Assembly (NCBI GenBank): GCA_035578175.1
Contig: JAQMRL010000022.1
Span: forward strand, 558,001-622,000
From: Catonia carolina
Taxonomy: Eukaryota; Arthropoda; Insecta; Hemiptera; Achilidae
Reading direction: 5' to 3'
Length of the DNA stretch: 64,000 bases
Shown: one piece after another, positions 25,901 to 38,344 of the stretch
Layout: each line of letters opens with the position of its first letter
Position numbering within the stretch: position 1 is the stretch's first letter
Made by a program: the position numbers and the translations under genes
Notes under the pieces: model-generated
What the model was told of the DNA's origin: nothing
The model's database searches: none
What the model saw: only the letters and a program-made list of their open reading frames with translations

Positions 25901-27747
25901 TAAATTTACAAAATAAAAAACATCTTAAGGTGTAATTTCTATTGAGCGTTGGAAGTAATTTGTAATTGAAGGCTGGTGTAATTTGTAAGCCACAGTATGT
26001 CTGATGCATGGTTAGCGTTTCCTTTGACATAGCGTTAGCTGATGTGCAGTCTTGGCACTGAAAGGGTATAGTAATAATAATGAGTGAGCGATTTGCTTTT
26101 ATTTTTGTATTCAGAAGAAATTATACCACAACTGCATGAGGGAATTGCGGAACCACGCCCTATTTTCAAAAGAAAGATTGAGGAAGGTTGTTTTTAAATA
26201 GGTACTCATTATCATTAATGATTATTAAATAATTGTTACCTGTTGTTGACATTACAAATACACTGAAGGAAGCTTATACTTAAAAATTATAAGATTAGTT
26301 ATTTAACATAATAGTTGTGGTCATATGCTGGAATAGATCTAGCTAGTTTCTTTTACAAAGATTTAAATCTGATAAGGATTTATACTCCTTGATAGTTGGG
26401 TTTCAATTGCTTACATATTCAGCCACTTTTTAACTCATTTGTGCCAACACTTTGTCTTTATTAAGAGAACCTTATTATAATAAAAGAACCTTTTATTTGG
26501 TAAGCGTAGATATTGTAGGTACCTATTTTGTATACAATGGCAGCAAGTAAATAGCTATAAAAGTAAGTCGGAAATTATATAAATAAATAAGGCCATTGAC
26601 AGGAAAATAGATATCACATAATATTACTGAACAAAATTTCCGATATTTTTTAATTTTGTTGGATGAGAAAAGTTCTTTAGGGATAATGAATTTCAGAGAG
26701 AGTATCACCAGTTCATGATTTACCTACTGTATTACAATATATAGTACAGTACTTTCTAACCGGTTAATAAAATTTATCAGCAGTTGAAACAATTTAATTA
26801 TTCAAATAACTGACAAAATTGATCGCATAAGTCGGAATTTAAATGCTATTTTTAACAAATGTTAGAGCCCGCCAGATATTTTGAAAACGTCAATACGGCG
26901 CCATTATTGTTTTGACTTTTTAAGATCAGCTGTTGATAAAGCGTCAGCTGTTATATCATTATCTACAGAAGCATTGTGTAGTTTGTTTGAATGCCTCTGT
27001 TAGTTACGGTTAACGGTATTCGTATTTTAGTTTGAATTCAGTATTGCTGATTTTATTACATGTATTTTTTATTAGAATCTATGTGCTTGATAAAATGCAT
27101 AATTGTAACAATGTTCGGGATGCTAATACATTTAGTATATTCTGACGATAAAACTTTGCGAATTTAATAATGTGCCATTGTAGCGACTGTTATGTCAGAA
27201 CATTATTACAGGTACGTAATACATTACAGCATTGGTTTATTACAATTAAATATTGTTTGTATTTTTTAATTCACAGGTTCCTTAAATTTAAGTCCGAACT
27301 CTAATTATTGAAGCCTAGAAATATGATCGGTTTTTGGTTATTTTAATGTACTACGTTTAGATACTGGAGTGTTTAGAAATATCCCATGAGAAACATGAAT
27401 TTCAAACATAAAATCTTATTTATCCCCAGTCGTGCAAAGCATATCTTATGGATGGTTAATTTTCTTACTAAACTAACTATTTTTTTTTTACTAAATAACT
27501 ATTTTTTTATGTACTTAACTTAAATCTAGTGTAAAAATGGAATTAACTACAGTATAAAAGTGGTTTTTACTGTTTGTATTCGTTCTTGCAATTCCGCAAT
27601 TTCCGTTAACAACACAAAGCAATATCGGTTGAGGCAAATAGAAGTTTTTAAAATGGTTATCAGCTACTATAATTTAATACATTCAGTTAAATAAGTTACT
27701 GTGCCAGTTTGACTTGGCAGATCCCAATAATCAAACTACTGTCGTGT

Positions 27748-28316
27748 AATGCATAAAAGTGCCATTCATTGTTTAATATTTAATTGGCAGTGAGTTATCA
27801 TTGGTATAAAGCCACATAATTGTTAAAAGTGTATAGGTAAATGGACCAGTCAAAAAATGAGAAAGAAAATAATCTCTTGTTAAACCATTAATTATTTGAA
27901 AGACTCGTGGAGTATTTGCTCTAGAAACAAAGTAGAATTGGCCTAATGGAATGCTTTATTAAACATGTGTTTTATGTCACATGATAATGTAAATAAAATT
28001 GTATAATTTTTTATGAAGATGTGTTTTAAAGTTAAATTTTACAATCAAATTATTTTGTATTTTATAGGTTAGTTCGTTTTGACTTGATTCCTATTCTATT
28101 CCTTTCAAATAATGATATATTTTCATACGTCACAAAAAATCATTTCATCCTTCACCGTCTGCATTAGCAGTAACTGCAGAACAGTCTGACGTTAAACTAA
28201 AAAAAAAAATATATATATATATATACATTTTGAGCAATTATGTAGCCTTTTACCAACGATAACTCACTGCCAATTGAATATTAAACTGAATTGAATGAAT
28301 GGCACTTTTATGCATT
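27748..28316. mobile_element. MITE-like element with about 65-bp inverted repeats
   Basis: The left arm at 27748-27812 (TAATGCATAAAAGTGCCATT ... GGCAGTGAGTTATC) is repeated inverted at about 28250-28316 (GATAACTCACTGCC ... ATGGCACTTTTATGCATTA) with a few mismatches and a 9-bp indel. The interior has no coding capacity and contains a family C SINE tail at 28130-28225. Confidence 0.6.
28130..28225 (+). mobile_element. Family C SINE, 3' tail only
   Basis: CGTCTGCATTAGCAGTAA and CAGTCTGACGTTAAAC match the tails of the copies near 31800 and 32700. It is followed by an A run and (AT)n. The tRNA-like head is missing. Confidence 0.5.
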
Positions 28317-30707
28317 ATTTGAAAAAAATAGTGCTTTCTTTTGATGTAAATTAAACTGATGTCTTCCCAATTAGTACTCTACCTAACCTATTACATTCTT
28401 TCAATAAGTTAGGAGTTTCTTAAGTGTATACTTGTCACTTTTAGTAACAAATGACTGACTATGCTAATGCACGTTATGGTTATGGAGTTAGGAGTAAAGT
28501 GGGACCTTCTTTGTGTACCGTTTCCTTTCAGAATGTTTGTAAACATCACAGCAATTTGCTTTTTATTGGCAGTTAGTCTAAAAAGTGCATTCATATCTAC
28601 ACCATACTAGTAGTGGTGTAGGTTCTTTGGCTACAACATTTTTCTACAACCTGGTCCTCAATTTACCCAATACTTTACATTGCATAATATTCTGCATTTA
28701 TCTAAATTTTTGTCACATGTTCTAAGTACTCTAATTTACTCTTTTTAATGGAGCGTCTTATCCAAATGATGGAGTATCTTGGAGTTGCAGACTGTCTCCA
28801 GTCATAAAAAAATCCTTCTGTAGGATCACATCTCGAGCGTTTTAATTTGTTTCATGTCATCACTGTTCAAAGTGTAAGTCTTAATGTACAATAGAATTGA
28901 AAACACAAAGTAACGAAGTGATCTCGTTAGGAAATTTTGAGGTTTTTCTATTATATAAGACTCGCCAAATTCTTGAATAATTTTAAGAGCTTGTTCTATT
29001 TTTGCTCGTATTTCCATTCAACTTTCATCATTGTTATTTAACAGTCATTAAAGATATCTAACTTAGTGAACTTGTTCCAGTTTTGGGACCTATTCCGTTA
29101 TTTCACGTGATCAAAAGATCATGTGAATGCACCTTTACTGTTCGACCCAGCAATCACCAGCATGTGCTCTTAGTATCGTTCGACTAACAATCGCGTATTT
29201 CTTTAATTATCGGTTTTCATTTTTATTTTATTAGTGGTTGTTTTTCCTTTATTTTTTTACAAGTTTCACAAATTATTTACAAGGTTTATTTCAAAAATTA
29301 CAAAACAATTAAGATAAAACAATTACAAAACATTAAAATTTTAAAATAACACACATTTATTAAGAATTACATCTTTGCACCATTTAATTGAAGAGTACTC
29401 TTTGCACCAACTGTAAATGAAGAGAATGTTGTTTGATAATCCAAATTCGTATTACCGAGAAATGTGTCGCTTCGTAGCGGTTTACTAATTCTGCAGATTG
29501 CTTCATTTCCCACCCAACAATCCTGGCCAGTGGTGTTCAGTATCATATCATGTCCATTTAAAAAAATGCACGGATTATGCAGTATTCTTTTCTCTTCCTT
29601 ATTATAGCTCTTTCCTTAGTAGAAATAATAGGATCCAATTCCAAAAAATTCATTATGTATTCAACAGAACATGTGCGAAGCAAACAAGCAACTAATGTAT
29701 ATTAATAAACATGCAAAAAATATCTACAATTAATTATAGTGAGTGGGAGTCATCAGTAATAATAGTAAAGATGCGTTTACATGCTGACGACTTTAAGGTT
29801 ACAGAAGATGTGATGTGAAATAACAGAATGGGTCCCAGTTTTGTGCTCTTCACGGTAAAATGAGGCCGCATATGCTGTTACCTTTATTACTAATAAATTA
29901 GTTGCCACATTTTCTAGATAACACTCTGTCAAGGCAGTTTGTACGCAGGGATGTGTTATATTTCAGTTGGAGTATTTTGTGGTATTGATTAAATGAAGTT
30001 TTTCATGTAACTGATGATCAAGTGCCATAAATATTCTAAATCTGCTCACATTAGATTGCTTCTATAAATTCTCTGTTAATGTCATCTATGTAATCTAACG
30101 CATATTATGTACTTAAGTCTATTTACAACATATATATGTGTCTTATGCTATGGTTGTGTTATAGGCTCTTTAAAAATTATTGGGAAATGAATATAGAGAA
30201 TTGTATATTACAGCAGAACTGTCTCAACAGTTTACTGTAAGTATTGTGGTTTGAACTACACACGTTTAATGGTTTTTAGAATGCCTATAGCATGGTTCAT
30301 GTGACATGATTGTAGTGTTTTGTGATGGTTTACTTGGTCTTGCTTAGATTTTGTTGGTATGTCCACACTCTGGTTTTGTGTCCATGTACCTACATAAACT
30401 TGTTTAGAAAACTGTTATTAAAATATTTCATAGTTTTAGATGTATTTACCCATTGACTGATTATGACGAGTCAGACTCACAGCCATTTAAAAATACAATG
30501 GCGATTTTTAAGAGCTGGACTCCGCCACTCCCATCCCTTGACTGTCTTTGACAATAACTGCTTGCTGTGTATTTCTAATGTAATTTTGGTTTTTGTAATA
30601 GTTCTGAGAGGGTCTGGTAGAACTCTGTAGCAGTTCAGTTTTGATGTGTATGTAGTTGGTTCTTACCATTTCTGTTTTCGGTGTAGAAACTGTTTCATGT
30701 TTACAAA

Positions 30708-30791
30708 ATGAGTTCGGGATATAATATTGCAAACCTTGCAGACAAAATAACTGAAGAGTTATTATTATTTAGTGATGATGAAGAAATATGA
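30708..30791 (+). other. Short ORF of 27 codons, possibly a transposon protein start
   Basis: ATG at 30708 opens a frame ending at TGA 30791 with an acidic C-terminus (LLLFSDDEEI). The acidic, Leu-rich N-terminus recalls the first residues of some transposases, but nothing downstream continues it. It is a guess only. Confidence 0.15.
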
Positions 30792-31701
30792 CAGATTTTT
30801 AAATTCAAATTTGAATAAAATCATTAAACAAAAAAAGAAATATCTTTTAATTATTTTTCAGTAATTTTAAGTGCTTTTTTTACGTAGAAGTGTAAAATAA
30901 AAAAATAGTAATTTAAAACAAAATAAATCATTATAAACTAGTCAGTCAATTGGTTAAATCCTGAATTAAAATTATTTCAAAATTTTACCTTTCTCTCTAC
31001 CAAAATCAAGGTGGAGAGGGAAAAACTGTCTTTAGTTTTAGAACTCGGGTGTTCTTTGGCCCGTCTACTTGAAATTGTTTTCAAATTGAACAAAAAATGA
31101 CTATTTTAGAGCACCATGTATGGTTGGATTATTCCCTTTATATTTAATTTTTTTTTAAATTTTCTATCAATAGACAAAATTTTTATCAACAAAGAAATGT
31201 ATATTTTTAATGTTGGAAACACTATTACCTTTTGAATACAAGATGAGATTATGAGTAATTTTCTTTTAATTAGGAAATCGGTTGAGTAGGTCAAAGGTTA
31301 TAGTGTCTGAAAATGGTATTTTTTTCAGGAATAAGGATTTAGTACTATTTCTCATGCTTTAAATAGTGTTGCATCCTCTACATTGAAGTTATCTGTAGTT
31401 TATAGAGAATTATGTGAGGTTTTAAATTCAACAAGCTGAATCAATGTATTTCAATTTTTGAATAAAAGAAAGTTTAAAAGGTCAAAATTTACAACAAAAA
31501 ACCATAAAAACTTTGTTGCTTTTGCTGTGATATGCATTCTTTTTAATTTTTTTTACAGATTTAAAAAATATTGTTAAAAATTTAAATATTTGATTTAATT
31601 CAGAATAAAAATTTACAAAAGAGCAAAAAAAACATGAAAAAAAGGTTTCTTAATTGTTTACATAATCTTAAAACATTGTGATCTTCTCTCTTTTTAATAA
31701 C

Positions 31702-31860
31702 GATGATACATGAAGATGAGTGATGAAAAAATTACCTAACTGGGAATCGAACATGGTCCGATCTGGCATTTTTTCATCACTCATCTTCATGTATCATCCT
31801 TCGCACTGTATGCATTAGCGGTAATTTGCTAAACAGTCAGACATAAAAACAATATTTTTT
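31702..31860. mobile_element. Inverted pair of family C SINE 3' parts
   Basis: Arms 31702-31731 and 31769-31798 are a perfect 30-bp inverted repeat with a 37-bp loop. The loop holds GGAATCGAAC, a B box read on the minus strand. The right part continues into the family C tail (GCATTAGCGGTAA ... CAGTCAGACATAAAA). It therefore looks like two tail-to-tail SINE copies or a templated inversion. Confidence 0.6.
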
Positions 31861-32359
31861 CAATAAATGTGTGTTGCCATTTAACAGTGAGTTAGTTAAA
31901 ATTAAAAATTTAATTTTTTAATTTAATTGTTTTTTGTTTTGCTCCGTTAAATAGTTCTTCCATTATATTGCAGGAAAACAACTTCAGATACTTATAATTC
32001 AATTTTTTATAGTTCTATAAAACACTAAGCTTATGCAAACCAGTATGAGTAATAAACAATAAAAAATGAACTGATAAGATAACATTTCAGGCAGTATAAA
32101 AAAGCTGATTATTATTAGCTATTGTTTGTAAATGAGTTTTTGCATTTTTATTTTAAAATTTCAGTGCTTGTTCATTCGTAAGACTAACACAGTTGTGGTG
32201 GTGTTACTGTTAACATTTTCCTGATTAATTTGCTGACGGTATTTGTTTATATTTTATTTTTGGTTCTTGTAAATCATATTTTAATGCTGAAATTAAGTGG
32301 TTGAAATCTTGTGCTTTATTCTGCTAATGTTTTGGTTACCAAACTTTTTGAACTTCTTG

Positions 32360-32512
32360 GGGTTATACTAAGAAAAATGAAGAGTGAGATGGCTTATCAT
32401 TGCTTTCCTCACTTGGTTGGAAGTTATGACAGCTTATTAATATGTAAGGCTTCCTGAAAAACATATACATTTCTACCTGTCAATAGACCCCTTCCACTCA
32501 CTAAATTAAATT
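32360..32512 (-). mobile_element. R-family retroposon, diverged fragment
   Basis: GAAGAGTGAGATGGCTTATC and TTGCTTTCCTCACTTGGTTG match the central part of the R family (compare 47600-47640). The ends are eroded. Confidence 0.45.
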
Positions 32513-32599
32513 AGTTCCGGTTAATTGTAACAAGATTCATGATTTTCAAAGAAGATTACTCCAATTTTTAGTAACAATTTATACCACTTACTTCACAGA

Positions 32600-32766
32600 T
32601 GATCTGCAGAGTAGTGGTCAGTGCAACTGGCTTCTTGACGCCAGTGTCCCGGGTTCAATCCTGGTCAGGTCTGTCATTTTTTCACTGTTAATTTTCATCT
32701 GTTTCTTTTCTCATCGTCTGCATTTGGAGTAATTACAAAAAAGTCAGACATAAAACAGAAAAAAAC
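32600..32766 (+). mobile_element. tRNA-like SINE, family C
   Basis: The head reads GCAGAGTAGTGGTCAGTGCA, then CCGGGTTCAATCCTGGTCAG (B box), TCTGTCATTTTTTCACTG, and the family tail ending in AGTCAGACATAAAAC plus an A run. It is the best preserved family C copy. Confidence 0.68.
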
Positions 32767-34133
32767 ATATATTTACCTCTTAAGATAGTAGATCAATCTT
32801 TCCGTTAATGATCTTCATTTGTGCTATTTTTAAAAGCGATGTTAACATGCATTTCAAATGGAAGAATTAAACTCTTCATACATTTCCGGTCATGTGTATG
32901 GAATATATTATGTCAGTGAAGTATGTCACTGGTATAAGAAAAGTACCACCAATAACACCTGGGGGGTATTTCATACCCCTCAAGGTAAATGGGAGGTCTG
33001 GGGCTTCTCCCCCTGAAAATTTTGATAATTAAATACAGGAAACTACATTTTACATTATTTTGGCACCTAAAATTTCATTTACATTTAGGTCATTCTGAGG
33101 GAAATCATCTGAAGTTTTTCGGAATAGCCCCTAGGTGAGAAGATTCTTTCCCTCACCTGTAAAAAAAATTACTCTATTTGTTTAAAAAAATTATTATATT
33201 TTTGTAATTTATGAAAAAATAAAAATAAAAAGATGGCATCAACTTGTATCACTAGATTAACATATTTCTACATATAAGTGTACAATGGAGGAATGTATCC
33301 TTATTTTTTTTTAAGAAGTAAAAGGGTTTAGGGAGGGGTCTGGTCCCGTTTGTCCCCCCCCCATCAGTGCGCCACTGAGTACCACACGCTCCTAAAATCT
33401 ATCTCTTAGATATTTAGTAATTACTTGTATGAAAAGAAGTATCAGAGTTTTTTTTCACGTAAATTATAGCACTTGAAGGTTTGCACACTCGTGCATTAGA
33501 ACTACTCAAATATAGCACACGAACAAAAATGAAAATTATACATAGTAGAAACAATTAACACTTATGTGATAAATTTTCGGAGTGTGTGTTTGTTCAATTT
33601 TCACATTAGTGATATAAAGTCTGGTTGATGTTGCTAATTATTTTGTTGGTTTGAGGAAGGAGCACAAGTTCATTAAATTTGACACATAAGGATTAGTCTT
33701 TTCTATTAAGTGAGAGTTGTATTTTCTTTAAGTAGAATAATTCATATATCCTAGATAGTTAAGTTTATAACTTTGTTAGACGACTTGGTTGGAATATTGT
33801 AATGTCACACTGTATAACAGTAGTATCCGTTTAGTACGCTCATGGTTAAAGCAATTTTCTCCATAAAACGTGGTTTCATGAAGTCCGTTGATTAATAAAG
33901 TAAATGGCGTGTATAAGTTTCCGCTTAATACGCATTTAATCCCGCCTAATACGCGCTAGAAATTGATGACTATTTTAAAAATAGGTATTGGAAATTTCGT
34001 TATTAGTCACAGTATTTATGCACATAATATATTAGTGGTGTTATTTGTTTGTAGTTTTTTTTTTAATTAAACGTGATGTTCAAAAAAAGGTATGTATCTT
34101 TACGTTTATTAATGTAGTACATATAACCATACG

Positions 34134-34533
34134 CCCATAACAGGCAAATGGAGTGTTAAATTATTTGCACTCGATCTGCTAGTTCCAGGGCTACAAAAAA
34201 ATAGTTCTGTTTCTTATCACATGGTCAGCCAATTATATGACTGAAGCATTTAAGAACAGAAGAGGTTGAGGTGTAAAAGATACTAGTCAGAGTTATCTCC
34301 TCTGAAAGTAATGAATTTCATTATACAGCCAGACCCTGTGGTGAATCAAGTGAAGGTGTCATTTGCAGGGTGCAGAGTAGATGCTTTTCGAAGGGCCTAG
34401 TGTGCTGATAAGCTTAGGCTACTTTTGTACTCAGCCAGGAAGGCAATGTAAACAACCTCACTCCTCGTTTTACTTAGTAAAACCTCTACAGTTTTAAACC
34501 AGCCTTTTGGCTGATGACCTAAACACATTTATT
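34134..34533 (+). mobile_element. R-family retroposon, + orientation
   Basis: This is a full-length copy: CGCCCATAACAGGCAAATGG at the start, and near the end the stem-loop CAGCCTTTTGGCTG followed by ATGACCTAAAC. It is the only long R copy read on the + strand. An exact target duplication is not obvious. Confidence 0.75.
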
Positions 34534-34559
34534 TATATATAATCTATATGTAATTACTG

Positions 34560-34995
34560 TTATTAATATTTCTCACATAACGCAGAATGTCAAAACATTA
34601 ACACTTTTCTACCGTCAATAATAATTTCTTTAAAAAGCACTCTTACATACAAAACCATATATACAGATTCTTTAAAAACAAAACTTTACGTACAGATTTG
34701 AAAACACCATTTGTACAAAATTTCATCGAATACCTATACAGATGCTTCCACGACAAGTCACACGAACACGAGAACACACTGGTGCGTTCACTTTCCACCT
34801 TCCATTTACCTGATAATCCCGCTAGATGCCTTAAAAGACGCTGGAGTAGAGACCTGCTAATTTAATATACAAATTTTATTCTTGGGGCTCCTACCCCTCT
34901 CATGCCTATCATGTCATTTACACAATTATCATAATCATCACATTTGCTTGTTGTAAAATTTTACAGTAGTAAATAAAGAATTGAGAGAAAAAAGG
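34560..34995 (+). mobile_element. 5'-truncated jockey-like LINE 3' end
   Basis: A short + frame (about 34700-34862) reads FIEYLYRCFHDKSHEHENTL and ends with NPARCLKRRWSRDLLI and a stop. The ending is like the conserved C-terminus of jockey-clade ORF2 (arginine-rich, then W-x-R-D-L). A 3' UTR with AATAAA near 34973 and a short A-rich tail follow, as expected for a truncated LINE insertion. Confidence 0.5.
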
Positions 34996-35814
34996 GTCTT
35001 TTCCATTTTCTGTATGCCACTATCAAATCCGAATTCCTTGAAGGGTTGCAAACTTGTTCATTTCTCCCACTCGCTGCCTTACTGAATACTTGTACTGAGA
35101 CAGACACACGTCCTCTCCAGTCTGAGTATAAAATATAATACTATGTTACACAATCTGTTGTTTTATTTCTTATTTAGACTGTTATATTTTGAATTTTTTA
35201 TTATTTTATATATATTTTTTGGTTTACAGATTACTTTATAACTTATATTAAAACTATTCTAATTATTAACATTATATTTTAGTACATTTAATTATTATTA
35301 CATTACTATTACGTTATATTTTTTAATTATTTACATTGGGAAGAGAAAGTCCAAGTTTCACATAGACTTTTTTAGTTGTCACATCTTCTGGGATTATGCA
35401 ATAACTCCCTTTCCTGAAGGAACTCTGCAGCATCATCCTCCGTCCGAATATTATTAAGTAACTCTACAAAATTCGTAGTAAACTGTGTAGTAACTAACTG
35501 TGAAATCGGAGTGGAGTTGACACTATGCAGGAATATTTCTGGTTAGACTGGAGCACAAGATGCTGGAGTGGGAGAATTGTGTAACCCTTCAGGGAATTCG
35601 GATTTGAAAGTGGCGTACAGAAAACGGAAAAGACCCAAAAAAAATACTTTAGTCGCTTCTCGGCTAAGACGATTTTCCGCTTAAGACGCTCATTTGTGTC
35701 GGACTCATGAAAATCCTTTAAAGTGGATTATACTGTAATTTATAAAGTAATACGTAATTAATTTACCCGTCAATTAATCGAATTACGTTACTATTTACTA
35801 AATATTATATAAAT

Positions 35815-36139
35815 CCACCGGGTTGGTCTAGAGGTAAAGTCGTCGCCAAAATCAGCTGTTTAAAACAGCTGATTCGGAGACGAAGGTTCCTGGTTCAAAT
35901 CCTAGTAAAGGTAGTTACTTTTATACGGATTTGAATACTAGACAGTGGTTACCGGTGTACTTTGATGGTTGGGGTTCAATTAACCATACTCTCTCAGGAA
36001 TGGTCGGCCTTAGTCTGTACAAGACTACCTCATTTACACGTCATACACATAAAAAACCTCATCTTATTGGGTCAAGGGGTTGCTTATTGTTCTGAATTGA
36101 ACAGATTGCAACGTACACATATTAGAAATAAAAAAAAAA
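35815..36139 (+). mobile_element. tRNA-derived SINE, family A
   Basis: It begins CCACCGGGTTGGTCTAGAGG, has B box GGTTCAAATCC, and ends AGAAATAAAAAAAAAAC. ATATTATA flanks it on both sides (35802-35809 and 36146-36153), a likely target duplication. It ends about 130 bp before the exon at 36268. Confidence 0.88.
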
Positions 36140-36267
36140 CAAAAAATATTATAAAAGTTGTGACGGGTTATGTTTGTTGTGAAGTATGTTTGGTGTGCGG
36201 GGTTGTCATGTGCAGTAGTGAATTTTCAATGTGGAGGGGATTGTTTATATTGTGATGTTCTTTGCAG

Positions 36268-36388
36268 GATGGAGCCGAGTGTGCTACCGTCGGAGAGCAG
36301 GCTGCGAGCCAGTTCGACAACTGCCAACCCCCCAAGTACTTCGGCTTCAAACGTACTTGCGTTATCACGCACTTGTATACCTTCAGCT
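36268..36388 (+). CDS. Candidate first coding exon of an unrecognised gene
   Basis: The GC-rich block of 121 nt sits between an acceptor (TGATGTTCTTTGCAG) and a donor (CAGCT|GTACGT). It is open in all three frames. I choose the frame starting ATG at 36269 because it leaves phase 0, the only phase that the exon at 55106 accepts. The peptide is 40 residues, Ser/Thr/Ala-rich and low in complexity (MEPSVLPSESRLRASSTTAN ... LALSRTCIPSA). The ATG has a good context (GCAGGATGG), so translation may start here after a 5' UTR exon upstream; alternatively the exon is internal with phase 2 entry. No family is recognised. Confidence 0.48.
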
Positions 36389-37506
36389 GTACGTATCAAT
36401 TTTATTACAAATATAATCTTATTAATTCATTCCATGTAAGACAATTTTCAAACTACATAATACCTTAAAATTCTATTTGTTCACCGTGTATAAAGTAAAC
36501 TTAACCTATAAATTTTTTGTTTACATTTTGAAATAGACCAACACAAGAAAAATTACTAACATACCAAATGAAAAAAAATACATTAAACACAATTTTATTA
36601 CTTACAAACAAAAATATTTAAAAAATGAGTAATATTTTATTCCTTATTAAACTAATTACCTTAACTAAAATATAGGTGTTTTATTTTAATTAGCCTTATA
36701 AAATAATTACTGGCATTATTTTTTGTTTGTAATGTTTATTTGTGTAAAGTTAGTTTTAATTTGTTACGTGTACGTAGACCTATTTTGGACGTTCTTATTT
36801 ATCTTTCAAATAATTTTTGGCCTAGATCATATTTATGTATAGTTATTGGCATAGATTTGGTTATAAATTCTGATAAAAAACTACATTCAAATGGTGCATT
36901 CCATTGTCCTACAACATTACCTTTTAAATTTAAAACACAATAATAATAATAATAATAATTAAAATAATAATGTAATTTAAATTACAAAACAAAAATTACT
37001 TATTCACAGGTTTACTAAAAATACCAAAATTTAGTGGTGGTAATTATTGGAATAAAAAAAACTGTTTTCCAAATTAAATTATCGTCCGAAGTGTCTTCAA
37101 AACTTGGTCTTCAAAATTTGTTTGAATTAGAGGATTTTTAATGCAGGAAAAGACCAGCCATTCGATTTAACCTGAGAATGAGGAATAAATTGGTTGCTTA
37201 AGTCTTAAATTTTAAAACTTCGAGTTTTTTTGTGAAAAAGCGAAGAAAACTACCCTTAAATTTTCTGGTGAAATAAAATTACTGTATAAGACAGTGCTGT
37301 ACGTCCTTATCACTTAGTATTTAAAATATTTGGGAAGTTTAAAATCCGACTGATGTGTACCCTAGCCTGTATATGTTTCTTAAAGCTTATAAGTAACTTT
37401 TAACTCTTTAGTGCGGTGTTTGACTATGAGAGAAAGAAATTTATTTCAGGTATAAAAACAACTTGGCTGGCAATATGTAACTGAATGTCCTCTGTAAACC
37501 CTATTA

Positions 37507-38344
37507 TACAGAGTGATTCACGAAGATATGCAGAAACTTTAGGAGCTCATTGTACTTGCAAAAATAATGAAAAAAGTTTATATAAACATGGGTCCGGAAA
37601 TGCTTCGTTTCCGAGTTACGGGTAGCGAAAGTTTCGCCCGGATTTCAGCACACCAGGTGAAATGAGGTCTTCCTGAAATTCTGATAAGGTAGATTAAGGG
37701 GCGAATTCAATAATTTCTTATGGTTTTTGATCTGATAAATTGAATAAAACAGGTCCCAGAACTGTAAGTAAAATATTTTTTAAGAAAACCAGTGTCAAAT
37801 GCAAAAAATGGAGTGAAAACAAATTTTTTCATCTTTGGGCAAGAGTAACTTTGTTATTTCACCAAGAAACAGTTTAAATTTTTGAATAAAACATGTAGAA
37901 AATTTTATTCTGAACAAACCGGTGTAAATAAAGTACACAGAAAGCGAATAGATGTTTGATTAAATGAATTTTTATTCATAACAGTACAAAGTAAAATTAA
38001 CCGGAAAACAAAGATGAAAAAATGGGGTTTTTTCACTCCATTTTTTGCATTTGACACTGGTTTTCTGAAAAAACGATTTAACTTACAGTTCTGGGACCTG
38101 TTTTGTTCAATTTATCAGGTCAAAAACCATAAGAAACGATTGAATTCGCCCCTTAATCTACCTTATCAGAATTTCAAGAAGACCTCATTTCACCTGGTGA
38201 GCTGAAATCAGGACGAAATCTTTCGCTAGCCGTAACTCGGTAACGAAGCATTTCAGGACCCATGTTTATATAAACTTTTTTCATTATTTTTACATGTACA
38301 ATGGGCTCCCAAAGTTTCTGCATATCTTCGTGAATCACCCTGTG
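37507..38344. mobile_element. Foldback DNA element with roughly 340-bp inverted arms
   Basis: The left end (ACAGAGTGATTCACGAAGAT) is matched inverted by the right end (ATCTTCGTGAATCACCCTGT). Similarity continues through the whole arms, about 37507-37850 against 38000-38344, with scattered differences. TA adjoins both ends (37505-37506 and 38345-38346), which would fit a Tc1/mariner-type target site. The central 150 bp is unique. There is no transposase; the 63-codon frame at 38014 lies within one arm. Confidence 0.8.

Larger units (their letters stand above)
33818..35735 (-). mobile_element. Decayed pogo/Tigger-like DNA transposon with nested insertions
   Basis: The left end CAGTAGTATCCGTTTAGTAC and the complement of the right end CAGTATAATCCACTTT share the CAGTA-TATCC start, and both lead into CTTAA-rich, CG-containing sequence typical of Tigger termini. 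On the minus strand 35345-35640 gives VELLNNIRTEDDAAEFLQER, resembling the acidic C-terminal tail of Tigger-type transposases. An R-family copy (34134) and a jockey-like 3' end (34560) lie inside. A segment at 34992-35050 is an inverted near-copy of 35580-35640. Confidence 0.5.
20623..36267 (+). other. Non-coding interval between candidate exons
   Basis: No protein-coding gene is visible. The interval contains SINEs (21901, 28130, 31702, 32600, 35815), a jockey-type ORF1 remnant (25140), a MITE-like inverted repeat (27748-28316), R-family copies, a jockey-like 3' end and a Tigger-like element (33818-35735). The stretches 22230-25100, 25930-27740 and 28320-31690 show nothing identifiable apart from AT-rich sequence. 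The 26870-27060 part is slightly richer in GC and could be a promoter, but has no firm motif. Confidence 0.45.

Noticed and set aside
25707..26030. 107- and 66-codon minus-strand ORFs
   Set aside because: They are opposite the jockey ORF1 remnant, have low-complexity hydrophobic content, and no motifs.
26870..27060. Possible promoter/CpG-richer patch
   Set aside because: Slightly higher GC and an Inr-like TCAGTATT, but no TATA, DPE or adjacent exon could be tied to it.
36168..36468. Alternative reading frames over the 36268 exon, including a Cys-containing DGAECATVGEQ frame
   Set aside because: The block is open in all three frames because it is GC-rich; only the MEPSV frame leaves a phase accepted by the exon at 55106. 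The choice depends on that pairing.
37507..38344. 63-codon + strand ORF at 38014 as a gene
   Set aside because: It lies entirely in the right arm of the foldback element.
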